Source: a virus. From it: DNA of 23,183 nt. Below, in pieces: positions 11,539 through 17,473 of this stretch (position 1 is the stretch's first letter; each line of letters begins with the position of its first letter). The stretch spans positions 1 to 23,183 of the IMG/VR virus record IMGVR_UViG_3300027759_000439. One strand, 5' to 3'. A model generated the notes under the pieces. The model saw nothing but the letters and a program-made list of their open reading frames with translations, had not been told where the DNA came from and did not search any database. The position numbers and the translations under genes are program-made.

Positions 11539-11736
11539 GCTCTGATCCGGTAAGGCTTTTAGGTAGAGTTTTCCTTCTTTATATTCCATTTCGACCGCTT
11601 GACCTTCTTTCCAATGATTGTATTTTACAATTTCTTCAGGAAGAATTAGAATACCATCACCTGTACCATCATTCGCATCAACAATTTTTGTTAAATATCT
11701 CTTATTGGTAATATTCTTTGCGTTTTTGGTAGTCAT
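11530..11736 (-). CDS. AbrB/MazE-like DNA-binding protein
   Basis: A 68-residue protein with the swapped-hairpin AbrB layout: YLTKIVDANDGTGDGILILPEEIV followed by WKEGQAVEMEYKEGKLYLK. In bacteria such proteins are antitoxins or global regulators that bind DNA as dimers. No toxin gene lies next to it, so it may act alone as a transcription regulator, possibly at the inverted repeats of this window; that is speculation. The ATG at 11736 overlaps the upstream gene by 35 bases; no other start is near. The stop lies inside the P6 inverted repeat. Confidence 0.75.
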   Translation of the reverse strand: MTTKNAKNITNKRYLTKIVDANDGTGDGILILPEEIVKYNHWKEGQAVEMEYKEGKLYLKALPDQSVV

Positions 11737-11863
11737 TCAGGTCTTTTTCCATATTTGTAAGAGTTGCCCACTTGCGAGTTACGATATCTAAACGTTTCCA
11801 CGCAGGAATTTCATCATCATCTGCTTTGGCATCAAGCCAAATATAGTAAGGAGTATCATTCAT
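11702..11863 (-). CDS. Small protein of unknown function (53 aa)
   Basis: A 53-residue protein (MNDTPYYIWLDAKADDDEIP...) with a Trp-rich core (PAWKRLDIVTRKWATL) and a charged C-terminal helix. The ATG at 11863 has AAGGA 7 bases upstream and is preferred to a start 13 codons earlier inside the upstream gene. No family is recognised. Confidence 0.65.
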   Translation of the reverse strand: MNDTPYYIWLDAKADDDEIPAWKRLDIVTRKWATLTNMEKDLNDYQKRKEYYQ

Positions 11864-12044
11864 ATTTTTTTCCTTCGTTTTTATCGAAAATTCGCTGCTC
11901 AATTGCAGCTACAAGCTCTTCGGCAAGATTCGGATTGAACTTTACCAAGAAATACGCAACATCATCAGCTGGAATATGACGCAAATTATGCATAATTTCA
12001 TCAATTCCTCTATGTATCTGTGTTTCTTCCCATTGTTGCAACAT
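11856..12044 (-). CDS. Small helical protein of unknown function (62 aa)
   Basis: A 62-residue, mostly helical protein with DEIMHNLRHIPADDVAYFLV and a C-terminal charged tail. The ATG at 12044 has GAG 6 bases upstream. It overlaps the next gene by 8 bases. The helices have an amphipathic pattern, suggesting an oligomer or a protein-binding role, but no family is recognised. Confidence 0.7.
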   Translation of the reverse strand: MLQQWEETQIHRGIDEIMHNLRHIPADDVAYFLVKFNPNLAEELVAAIEQRIFDKNEGKKYE

Positions 12045-12051
12045 AATTTAC

Positions 12052-12219
12052 TCACATTTCATAAAAAGTTTCGCTCGGTACAATATTTTTGCCTTCTTTT
12101 TTTGCTTTTCCGAGCGTTTCAAGCAATTTTAACTCAATTTCGAGTTCTTTGGCAGTCAAACTGAGCAAATATTCCTCATATTCGTCCCAATCTTCATCAC
12201 TCCAACCTTTAGGATTCAT
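12052..12219 (-). CDS. Small acidic protein of unknown function (55 aa)
   Basis: A 55-residue protein whose N-terminal part is acidic (MNPKGWSDEDWDEYEEYLLS) and whose middle is a long amphipathic helix (AKELEIELKLLETLGKAKK). GGAG lies 10 bases before the ATG at 12219, within the last codons of the upstream gene. It lies in the same transcript as that gene, from promoter P7. No family is recognised. Confidence 0.65.
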   Translation of the reverse strand: MNPKGWSDEDWDEYEEYLLSLTAKELEIELKLLETLGKAKKEGKNIVPSETFYEM

Positions 12220-12225
12220 TTTTTA

Positions 12226-12570
12226 TCATCTCCGCATGCTGGAAATTTCTTTTGCTTCTTTATCCGTGAAAACCGGCACGGCATTTGACTTATGCATCGT
12301 AGCCACACCTTTCATTTTATCGCCGGTATACGAAAATGGAAGTTTTTTTGTGCAAGGTACAAAACCTGTATTTACGGACGCAAACCTAGGCGTTTCTCTA
12401 CCTGCAGGGATCTTAGGTAAAGGAACATTTGCGGAAATAATCTTGGATTTTGTTTTACTGAAATTGGTAGACATCGAATTGATGGAAAGTAGCCATTCTT
12501 CGTGTTGAAGTTTTTTTGCTTTTGAAACTTTCCGTTTTTTTGATTTTGGAATATAACCGTGAATAATCAT
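12226..12570 (-). CDS. Conserved phage protein with a YTGDKM...TMHKSN motif (114 aa)
   Basis: A basic 114-residue protein. The first 20 residues are Lys- and Arg-rich (PKSKKRKVSKAKK), the middle is Pro-rich, and the end holds YTGDKMKGVATMHKSNAVPV followed by ISSMRR. I have seen this C-terminal pattern in small proteins of many tailed phages, but I know no function for it. The ATG at 12570 is chosen over longer readings because GGAG lies 6 bases upstream and promoter P7 would start transcripts near 12589. Confidence 0.78.
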   Translation of the reverse strand: MIIHGYIPKSKKRKVSKAKKLQHEEWLLSINSMSTNFSKTKSKIISANVPLPKIPAGRETPRFASVNTGFVPCTKKLPFSYTGDKMKGVATMHKSNAVPVFTDKEAKEISSMRR

Positions 12571-12595
12571 AACAATTCTCCATTGTAGAAGAATC

Positions 12596-12624
12596 ATTAT
12601 ACTACGGAAATAAGTGTATGTCAA
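12596..12624 (-). promoter_or_regulatory. Consensus sigma70 promoter P7
   Basis: Minus-strand TTGACA (12619-12624), 17 bp, then TATAAT (12596-12601), both perfect. It drives the gene at 12570 and probably the small genes down to 11530. Confidence 0.85.
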
Positions 12625-12631
12625 TAGATGT

Positions 12632-12647
12632 GTTGTATGAAAACAAC
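12632..12647. promoter_or_regulatory. 16-bp inverted repeat upstream of P7
   Basis: GTTGTATGAAAACAAC, 7 bp upstream of the -35 box, with arms identical to those at P1 and P6. Confidence 0.6.
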
Positions 12648-12713
12648 ATTAATACCAATACCTTTATTTGAAACGGCAGCATACCTACTTATGTTAAAAA
12701 TAATTAAAAATTT

Positions 12714-12737
12714 AGGTAATATTACTTTTTTTTACCT
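12714..12737 (-). terminator. Possible weak intrinsic terminator
   Basis: On the minus strand AGGTAA (12732-12737) pairs with TTACCT (12714-12719), followed by AAATTTTTAATTATTTTT. The stem is short and AT-rich and includes the stop codon of the gene at 12722, so termination would be leaky. The place, just before P7, is right for one. Confidence 0.4.
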
Positions 12738-12904
12738 TGTGAAATTTCAAGTTCTTCGAAATTCTCATCTTGCCAATGTTTCATCTGCTTTTTTACTTCA
12801 GAATGTTCGCCTCTGCGTCTTTTACTATGTAAAAAGTTTTTGGCGTAAATGTAATCATCATTATAGTCTTGGTTCTTACGGAACTTACCTACAAATTTGG
12901 TCAC
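12722..12904 (-). CDS. Small basic protein of unknown function (60 aa)
   Basis: A 60-residue basic protein beginning with GTG (MTKFVGKFRKNQDYNDDYIY...). GGAG lies 7 bases before the GTG at 12904; a TTG two codons earlier is too close to it. The middle is rich in Lys and Arg (NFLHSKRRRGEHSEVKK). It could contact nucleic acid, but I recognise no family. It ends in a Lys run over the possible terminator. Confidence 0.65.
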   Translation of the reverse strand: MTKFVGKFRKNQDYNDDYIYAKNFLHSKRRRGEHSEVKKQMKHWQDENFEELEISQGKKK

Positions 12905-12914
12905 TTGCAATCTC

Positions 12915-13286
12915 CTATTTCATGGTTTCAAACGTTATGCCTTTTATTTTAGTTTCTGGCATATTATGCATATCCTCTTGTGACACATAAGTTATATCAG
13001 CATGAGGATAACAAATCTTTACAATTTTGAGAAGTTGGCAGACGGTGCCATCGGAATCATTGAATGAAAATACTTCATCAACATATTTTAAGCTTTTAAT
13101 AATTTCTCTGCGTGTATCATAGTTCTGTACGAAGCCTCCAAGTGCCCACATCATCCACCAGTCGGAATGGACGCCGACAATAAGGTGGTCACCACGGTGG
13201 TGACATCTTTTAATATAATTTAATTCTTCAATAGTGAGTGGATCAAAGGTACCGCAAATAACGACAATTCTCTCTTTTTCGTACAT
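12915..13286 (-). CDS. Nucleotidyltransferase-like protein with an altered HxGH site
   Basis: A 123-residue protein of the cytidylyltransferase-like Rossmann type (TagD, NadD and CoaD relatives). VVICGTFDPL (8-17) is the usual nucleotide-binding loop, DHLIVGVHSD (33-42) and RREIIKSLKYVDEVF (59-73) fit the rest. Where active enzymes have HxGH after the loop, this protein has TIEE (18-21), so transfer of a nucleotide by the usual route is doubtful. It may bind nucleotides without catalysis or act in a complex. The ATG at 13286 directly follows the stop of the DUF6433-like gene, so translation is coupled. Confidence 0.75.
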   Translation of the reverse strand: MYEKERIVVICGTFDPLTIEELNYIKRCHHRGDHLIVGVHSDWWMMWALGGFVQNYDTRREIIKSLKYVDEVFSFNDSDGTVCQLLKIVKICYPHADITYVSQEDMHNMPETKIKGITFETMK

Positions 13287-13712
13287 TTAAGGTAATAGAT
13301 TAGGGAAAGCTTCCTTTACAAATTTATAATCTAGGCCCCTTACACCCAAATCTTTACTTAAAATACCAATAATAACTTCGGCTTCACGGGGCTCTAATCT
13401 TTCTAACAACTGTAACAACAATTCTTTTCGTTTCTCCGCAGTTAACTTTTCTGCATTAGGGTGTCCTTTTTGAAACAAATATAATTTACGTAATTCAATT
13501 GATAATTGTGTTCCAGAAAGTCCAGGCAAAACATCTGTTGGCACTTCATAACCATCAGGCATTTCGGTTATTAACCATTGATTATTTGGATGGAAAGCCA
13601 ATTCAAGTACCTGTACCAATGTGGTTGACAGATTTTTTTCAATTACTGCCATTCTATCTTTTTTAGATGAAGCCATTTCAAATTCATCAAATACTTCATA
13701 TATGCTTTTCAT
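13287..13712 (-). CDS. DUF6433-like conserved phage protein
   Basis: A 141-residue helical protein. FDEFEMASSKKDRMAVIEKN, LELAFHPNNQWLI, IELRKLYLFQKGHPN and RKELLLQLLERLEPREAEVI follow the pattern I remember for DUF6433 proteins of T4-like cyanophages; no function is known. The ATG at 13712 has GAGGA 6 bases upstream and shares one base with the stop of the RNase H gene (TGATG). In related phages it also stands near replication genes, so a replication or repair role is possible but unproved. Confidence 0.75.
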   Translation of the reverse strand: MKSIYEVFDEFEMASSKKDRMAVIEKNLSTTLVQVLELAFHPNNQWLITEMPDGYEVPTDVLPGLSGTQLSIELRKLYLFQKGHPNAEKLTAEKRKELLLQLLERLEPREAEVIIGILSKDLGVRGLDYKFVKEAFPNLLP

Positions 13713-14557
13713 CAAAATTCCTCTATTACTTCCATTAAGTTTTTCAGTTTGTGTTCAATAAAATAATTCAACAACTTACCTTTAGCAGGTTTTGTTTCTT
13801 CATAGGTATTTATAATTTTGTTTTTAATATCACCTGGAATGTTTCTAAGGTCAATTAATGCTTGGTTACGAGAAAAACCATTTCTAGCATTTTCATCTTC
13901 CCAATCACCATAATTTTCAGCCAAATACTTTTCAATAACTTTCTGTGTAATTGGTTTCTGCCGTAAGTCACGGACAAAGCAATCCGATGGCGAAAAGATA
14001 TTGGGTATACCGTCACCTTTATCTCCACGAATAATCTTCTCTTTGAGTTCTAGGAGTGGATCCACGGACTTAACATATTTCTTTTGTGATGGATTGTATT
14101 GTTTAACATTATCACCATACATTTGTAATTGTAGGAAATCACCATCACTTGAAAGAATTAAAACTTTTTCATGTGGTGCATGACGTGGTACTAGTGTACC
14201 AATAATGTCATCTGCTTCAGCGCCTTCGACATCAATTACCTTATATGGAAAATTATCTTTTAATTCTTGTTTTAGTTTACCAAGAATATCGAAAATTAAA
14301 TGCCAATCTAAGTCCGATTTATCACGGTTCTTTTTACGATTTGCTTTATAGAAAGGAAAGAATTCTTTGCGCCAGTATTTACGGTTATCACAACACAATA
14401 CAACTTCACCATACTCCGCTTTAAAATTCTTTACATGAGTACGAATGATGTTTAACACCATATGCCGAATTAGGCTTTCTTCTAATTTGCCTTTATGATT
14501 AGCAATTTGTGCCATCAGACCAGCAAGTAATACTTGATTTAAGTCAATGAGAATCAT
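13712..14557 (-). CDS. rnh: RNase H / 5'-3' exonuclease of the T4 rnh (FEN) type
   Basis: A 281-residue FEN-family nuclease, close to T4 RNase H (305). The acidic metal ligands are all present: LIDLNQ (D5), CCDNRKYWR (D57), EGAEADDIIG (E114, D116, D117), SSDGDF (D138, D140) and RGDKGDGIPNI (D179, D182), the last beside the helix-hairpin-helix that grips DNA. It should remove RNA primers and adjacent DNA from lagging-strand fragments. The primase is encoded at 19920-20930. The ATG at 14557 gives the usual N-terminal aspartate strand. It has its own promoter P8. Confidence 0.9.
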   Translation of the reverse strand: MILIDLNQVLLAGLMAQIANHKGKLEESLIRHMVLNIIRTHVKNFKAEYGEVVLCCDNRKYWRKEFFPFYKANRKKNRDKSDLDWHLIFDILGKLKQELKDNFPYKVIDVEGAEADDIIGTLVPRHAPHEKVLILSSDGDFLQLQMYGDNVKQYNPSQKKYVKSVDPLLELKEKIIRGDKGDGIPNIFSPSDCFVRDLRQKPITQKVIEKYLAENYGDWEDENARNGFSRNQALIDLRNIPGDIKNKIINTYEETKPAKGKLLNYFIEHKLKNLMEVIEEF

Positions 14558-14587
14558 AACAAACTTTCAATAGTTTCCAATAAATCT

Positions 14588-14616
14588 ATTGTATCATATC
14601 TTCATCAGTTTGTCAA
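14588..14616 (-). promoter_or_regulatory. Sigma70-like promoter P8
   Basis: Minus-strand TTGACA (14611-14616), 17 bp ending TGA, then TACAAT (14588-14593), an extended -10. It overlaps the 3' end of the gene at 14594-14935 and drives the RNase H gene, with a start of transcription near 14581. Confidence 0.7.
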
Positions 14617-14935
14617 ACGTTTTTTGAACAAAGTCGTCAGATGTGGTAGTACGCTTTGCAAGTATACCAAACCAATTTTGTGTTATTAAGTTTGAAATGT
14701 ATTCGTATGGATCGGCAAAAATGGCTTCAAATTTATCAACATCATATAATTTACCATCTTCTTGTTCCTTGAATAATATTACATGATATTCATCACCCAT
14801 GGAATTGCCGCCAATTTTGTCACCAGGGTTTTTATATGTTGCGCCTTCAATATGTAAATCATCTTTCTTTTCGCCAGGCAAAAAGAAGATGGCATCGTGG
14901 CCGTCTTTACTAAATTCTTTTAAGAAGTCTAACAT
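14594..14935 (-). CDS. Protein of unknown function (113 aa)
   Basis: A 113-residue protein: MLDFLKEFSKDGHDAIFFLP, a middle with GDKIGGNSMGDEYHVILFKE, and a C-terminal helix (DDFVQKTFDKLMKI). The alternation of strands and helices suggests a small alpha/beta fold. AAAGGA lies 5 bases before the ATG at 14935, which overlaps the stop of the SegE-like gene (ATGTTAG). The last codons overlap promoter P8. No family is recognised. Confidence 0.75.
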   Translation of the reverse strand: MLDFLKEFSKDGHDAIFFLPGEKKDDLHIEGATYKNPGDKIGGNSMGDEYHVILFKEQEDGKLYDVDKFEAIFADPYEYISNLITQNWFGILAKRTTTSDDFVQKTFDKLMKI

Positions 14936-15333
14936 TGTAATCCTTTAATGTGTGATTTTCTAACTCGTACCATTATCCATGTGTTATAGTAATCTTCTGA
15001 TTCCATTACACCACGAACAAACTGTTCTTTTGCTTCGAGATAACCACATACACCTTTAGATTTGCATAAGTGTAGTATTTCACGGACAAAGTTTTTATGT
15101 CCTAATTGTAACACATCTTTCTGTAAGATGTCACTACTTCCGTAGTAAGTTTGCCAGTTCGAACTGGCTTTATACCGTTTCTTTTTACCTTTGACTTGTT
15201 TGGTTTTGGTAGAATAGAAAAATTTCTTACCTATGTATTTTTTACCATTCGTCAGATTAGTTATCTGATACACGAACCCGTAATTATCACCAATCAAGTC
15301 TTCCGTAAAATCTTTACCATTATATTGCCACAT
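14929..15333 (-). CDS. SegE-like GIY-YIG endonuclease-type protein
   Basis: A 134-residue protein with a GIY-YIG core: GFVYQITNLTNGKKYIGKKF (19-38), WQTYYGSS (60-67), and a following helix with LEAKEQFVRGV (E99 or E102 as catalytic glutamate). It matches the SegE-like GIY-YIG group of T4-like phages. T4 Seg proteins are free-standing homing endonucleases that spread between phage genomes; this shorter one has only the catalytic domain and no clear DNA-recognition domain. The ATG at 15333 has AAAGGA 8 bases upstream, held in a hairpin (next entry). It stands between an oxygenase-like gene and the replication genes, a typical homing position. Confidence 0.82.
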   Translation of the reverse strand: MWQYNGKDFTEDLIGDNYGFVYQITNLTNGKKYIGKKFFYSTKTKQVKGKKKRYKASSNWQTYYGSSDILQKDVLQLGHKNFVREILHLCKSKGVCGYLEAKEQFVRGVMESEDYYNTWIMVRVRKSHIKGLQC

Positions 15334-15335
15334 AC

Positions 15336-15363
15336 AAATAATCCTTTATTTGGATTATTTATA
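15336..15363 (-). promoter_or_regulatory. Hairpin hiding a ribosome-binding site, overlapped by a T4-type late promoter
   Basis: AAATAATCC (15336-15344) pairs perfectly with GGATTATTT (15352-15360), with a 7-base loop. On the minus strand the AAAGGA ribosome-binding site of the SegE-like gene spans loop and stem. TATAAATA, the T4 late promoter consensus, lies at 15356-15363 on the same strand. By the T4 spacing its transcript would begin near 15350 and lack the upstream arm, so the site would be free. Confidence 0.6.
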
Positions 15364-15964
15364 GTCCAAACAATATTCGTTTTGCATCTTCAAACGATAT
15401 ACTTTCTGAAAATGTTGGCCTTAAAGTTAACACGATTCTTTCATTTTTTGAACATCTATTATCGAAATCGTGATAAATGTCAGTATTAAATAATATACAT
15501 TCACCTTGTAATGCAACCATTGTTTTTTTTGGAATATGATTTTCTTTTACAAAGCCACTTACTTCTCTGGATTTATTTTTCCAATCCAAACCAACAATTT
15601 CATAATTTTTTAATTGTTCATCATCATACCAACTTGTGACACACTTATTATCCAATATTTTTATTGTATAGTTAAAGCTTATTTTGTTATCTACTCCATC
15701 TTTATGAGCTCGATAATAATAACCTGGTTTTGTTACAAATAAAGAAACTCTTGTTTTCTTTAATGGTATTTTTTTGGTGATTGGACAAAGATTTAATATT
15801 TTTTCAGAAACATCTAAACTAAATTTGTGGTGAGTAAAATTTTTTGTAAAAGTTTCTTTTAAAGATTCTTCTAAAGATATATCTATTATGTTCGATATAT
15901 TTTCATGAGAAAATCTAATATAGTATGGGCTACAATCTTCAATTATATTGTAAATTAATCCCAT
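15359..15964 (-). CDS. 2OG-Fe(II) oxygenase-like protein
   Basis: A 201-residue protein whose second half fits the double-stranded beta-helix of 2-oxoglutarate/Fe(II) dioxygenases. YYRAHKDG (H87, D89) gives the HxD iron ligands, IYHDFDNR (H165) the distal histidine, and ERIVLTLR (R176 or R182) the arginine for 2-oxoglutarate. Such phage enzymes may hydroxylate proteins, nucleotides or small molecules; the substrate here is unknown. It is richer in Lys, Ile and Asn than its neighbours, which hints at separate acquisition. The ATG at 15964 overlaps the zinc-ribbon gene by 10 bases, with GGAG very close, so coupling is likely. Confidence 0.72.
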   Translation of the reverse strand: MGLIYNIIEDCSPYYIRFSHENISNIIDISLEESLKETFTKNFTHHKFSLDVSEKILNLCPITKKIPLKKTRVSLFVTKPGYYYRAHKDGVDNKISFNYTIKILDNKCVTSWYDDEQLKNYEIVGLDWKNKSREVSGFVKENHIPKKTMVALQGECILFNTDIYHDFDNRCSKNERIVLTLRPTFSESISFEDAKRILFGL

Positions 15965-16140
15965 TCTCCAGTATCCAAATCATCTTCATCCTCTATATAG
16001 TCTTCCGATAATTCTTCAATCATTTCACCGCAGAATGGACAATGTTCAGGTAAATCTTGAGAAACCATTTCTTGCATAAACTGTACGCTATATGTTGATT
16101 CACAATTTGTGCATTCACCATTTAAGTTTTTATTTGTCAT
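15955..16140 (-). CDS. Small zinc-ribbon protein (61 aa)
   Basis: A 61-residue protein with two CxxC pairs (C10-C13 and C34-C37), as in a zinc ribbon, followed by a very acidic tail (MIEELSEDYIEDEDDLDTGE). It could bind a nucleic acid or a replication protein. Similar proteins occur in T4-like cyanophages, from memory. The ATG at 16140 has AAGGAA 6 bases upstream, and it follows nrdB by 9 bases. Confidence 0.75.
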   Translation of the reverse strand: MTNKNLNGECTNCESTYSVQFMQEMVSQDLPEHCPFCGEMIEELSEDYIEDEDDLDTGEWD

Positions 16141-16149
16141 TATAATTCC

Positions 16150-17136
16150 TTAATGAGCCCACACATCACTCCAATTTCCTGATAAAGCTCCTTTTGCATA
16201 ATCAGTAGCACGATTTTCAAAGAAATTGGTATGAGTTGGTGCGTTAATCATTTCCTCTACCCATGGTAAAGGATTGCGTTTCACTTTATAGATGCCTTTA
16301 AGACCAAGAGAAATCAATCTGCGGTCAGCAATATAACGAATATATTTTTTAACTTCTTCAGCAGTTAGTCCTTCCATTTGATTTACACCAAAAGCAAGGT
16401 CGATAAATTTATCTTCAAGTTGAACCATCTTTTCAGCAATGGTATAAATTTTAGATTTCAACTCATCATTCCAAATTTCACGGTTTTCTTCAATGTAGGT
16501 TCTAAACAATTTAATCATATTCTCAGCGTGCATCGTTTCATCGACAATTGACCAAGTAATGATTTGACCCATACCTTTCATCTTACCGTGGCGTGGGAAA
16601 TTTAGCAACATAATAAAAGAAGAAAATAATTGCATGCCTTCAGTAAATGCTGAGAACACAGCAATATGTGTAGCAGTATTTTCTTTTGTGGTATTCTTAG
16701 CAGAAATATCGAGAATGTAATCGTGTTTCTCTTTCATTTCTGCATATTCTAAAAATTCGTTATATGTTGTTTCTGGTAAACCCAAAGTTTCAATCAAATG
16801 AGAATATGCGGCAACGTGTAATGCTTCACGAGCAGCGAAACCGGCCAACATCATACGGACTTCTGGTTGTGGAAAATATGGTAAATAGTTTTTAATATAA
16901 CCACCAGCAACGTCAATATCACCTTGTGTGAAGAAACGAAAGATGTGAGTTAGAAATTGTTTTTCTTCTTTGCTTAATTTCTTTTTCCAATCTTTTACAT
17001 CCTCAAGCATTGGCACTTCTGTATGTAACCAATGAGATTGCTCATGTTTCAGCCAAGCATCGTATGCCCAAGGATAATTGAATGGCTTGAAATATGTTCT
17101 TTCTTCGGTAATATCTAATTCTGTTTTTTTAATCAT
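16150..17136 (-). CDS. nrdB: Ribonucleotide reductase class I, beta subunit (NrdB)
   Basis: A 328-residue beta subunit, which makes the radical for reduction of ribonucleotides. The diiron ligands are D73, E104, H107 (REALHVAAY), E166, E200 and H203 (VDETMH). Their spacing matches E. coli NrdB at D84-E115, E204-E238 and E238-H241. Tyr111, at the place of the radical Tyr122, is present, so it should use a tyrosyl radical. The protein is shorter than E. coli NrdB (376). It follows nrdA and the Fe-S carrier with gaps of 3-10 bases, so all three are one transcript. The ATG at 17136 has a weak ribosome-binding site. Confidence 0.95.
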   Translation of the reverse strand: MIKKTELDITEERTYFKPFNYPWAYDAWLKHEQSHWLHTEVPMLEDVKDWKKKLSKEEKQFLTHIFRFFTQGDIDVAGGYIKNYLPYFPQPEVRMMLAGFAAREALHVAAYSHLIETLGLPETTYNEFLEYAEMKEKHDYILDISAKNTTKENTATHIAVFSAFTEGMQLFSSFIMLLNFPRHGKMKGMGQIITWSIVDETMHAENMIKLFRTYIEENREIWNDELKSKIYTIAEKMVQLEDKFIDLAFGVNQMEGLTAEEVKKYIRYIADRRLISLGLKGIYKVKRNPLPWVEEMINAPTHTNFFENRATDYAKGALSGNWSDVWAH

Positions 17137-17146
17137 TTATTTCTTT

Positions 17147-17470
17147 CTAAGCACTAAAGGAAGAACCGCAACCACAAGTGGCTTTGGCACTAGGATTTTT
17201 TACTACAAATCTCGATTCAAAATTTTGTTCTACATAATCAACAGTTGATTCTTTTAAATATTCCATGGACATGTAATCAACAGCCACTTTAACATCATCT
17301 GATTCTATAATAAAGTCACTTTCTTCTATTGTATTTTCAAACATAAAATCATATTGAAATCCGGAACATCCACCACCTTTGACAGATATTCTTAAACATT
17401 TTATTTCTGGATCATTTTGGTCGATAATTAAATCTTTAATTTTGTTGGCAGCATTGGCTGTTAGTTGCAT
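17147..17470 (-). CDS. A-type iron-sulfur carrier (IscA/ErpA/HesB family)
   Basis: A 107-residue protein with the three cysteines of A-type carriers: C35 in KGGGCSGFQY, and C99 and C101 in TCGCGSSF. Its length and layout are those of bacterial ErpA/IscA, which bind Fe or Fe-S clusters and hand them to target proteins. Placed between nrdA and nrdB, it may help load the NrdB diiron site, a role for which E. coli has the ferredoxin YfaE beside nrdB; this is inference from position. The ATG at 17470 has AAGGA 6 bases upstream. HesB-like proteins are known from other aquatic T4-like phages. Confidence 0.93.
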   Translation of the reverse strand: MQLTANAANKIKDLIIDQNDPEIKCLRISVKGGGCSGFQYDFMFENTIEESDFIIESDDVKVAVDYMSMEYLKESTVDYVEQNFESRFVVKNPSAKATCGCGSSFSA

Positions 17471-17473
17471 CTA

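Noticed and set aside
12089-12990. Long plus-strand readings (12089-12508 and 12628-12990)
   Set aside because: They lie opposite minus-strand genes with good ribosome-binding sites and promoters, start without such sites, and have low-complexity hydrophobic translations typical of the reverse strand of coding DNA.
13807-13814. TATAAATA on the minus strand inside the RNase H gene as a late promoter
   Set aside because: The octamer is expected a few times by chance in DNA this AT-rich, it lies 95 bases before the next gene, and no structure or spacing supports it as it does at 15356.
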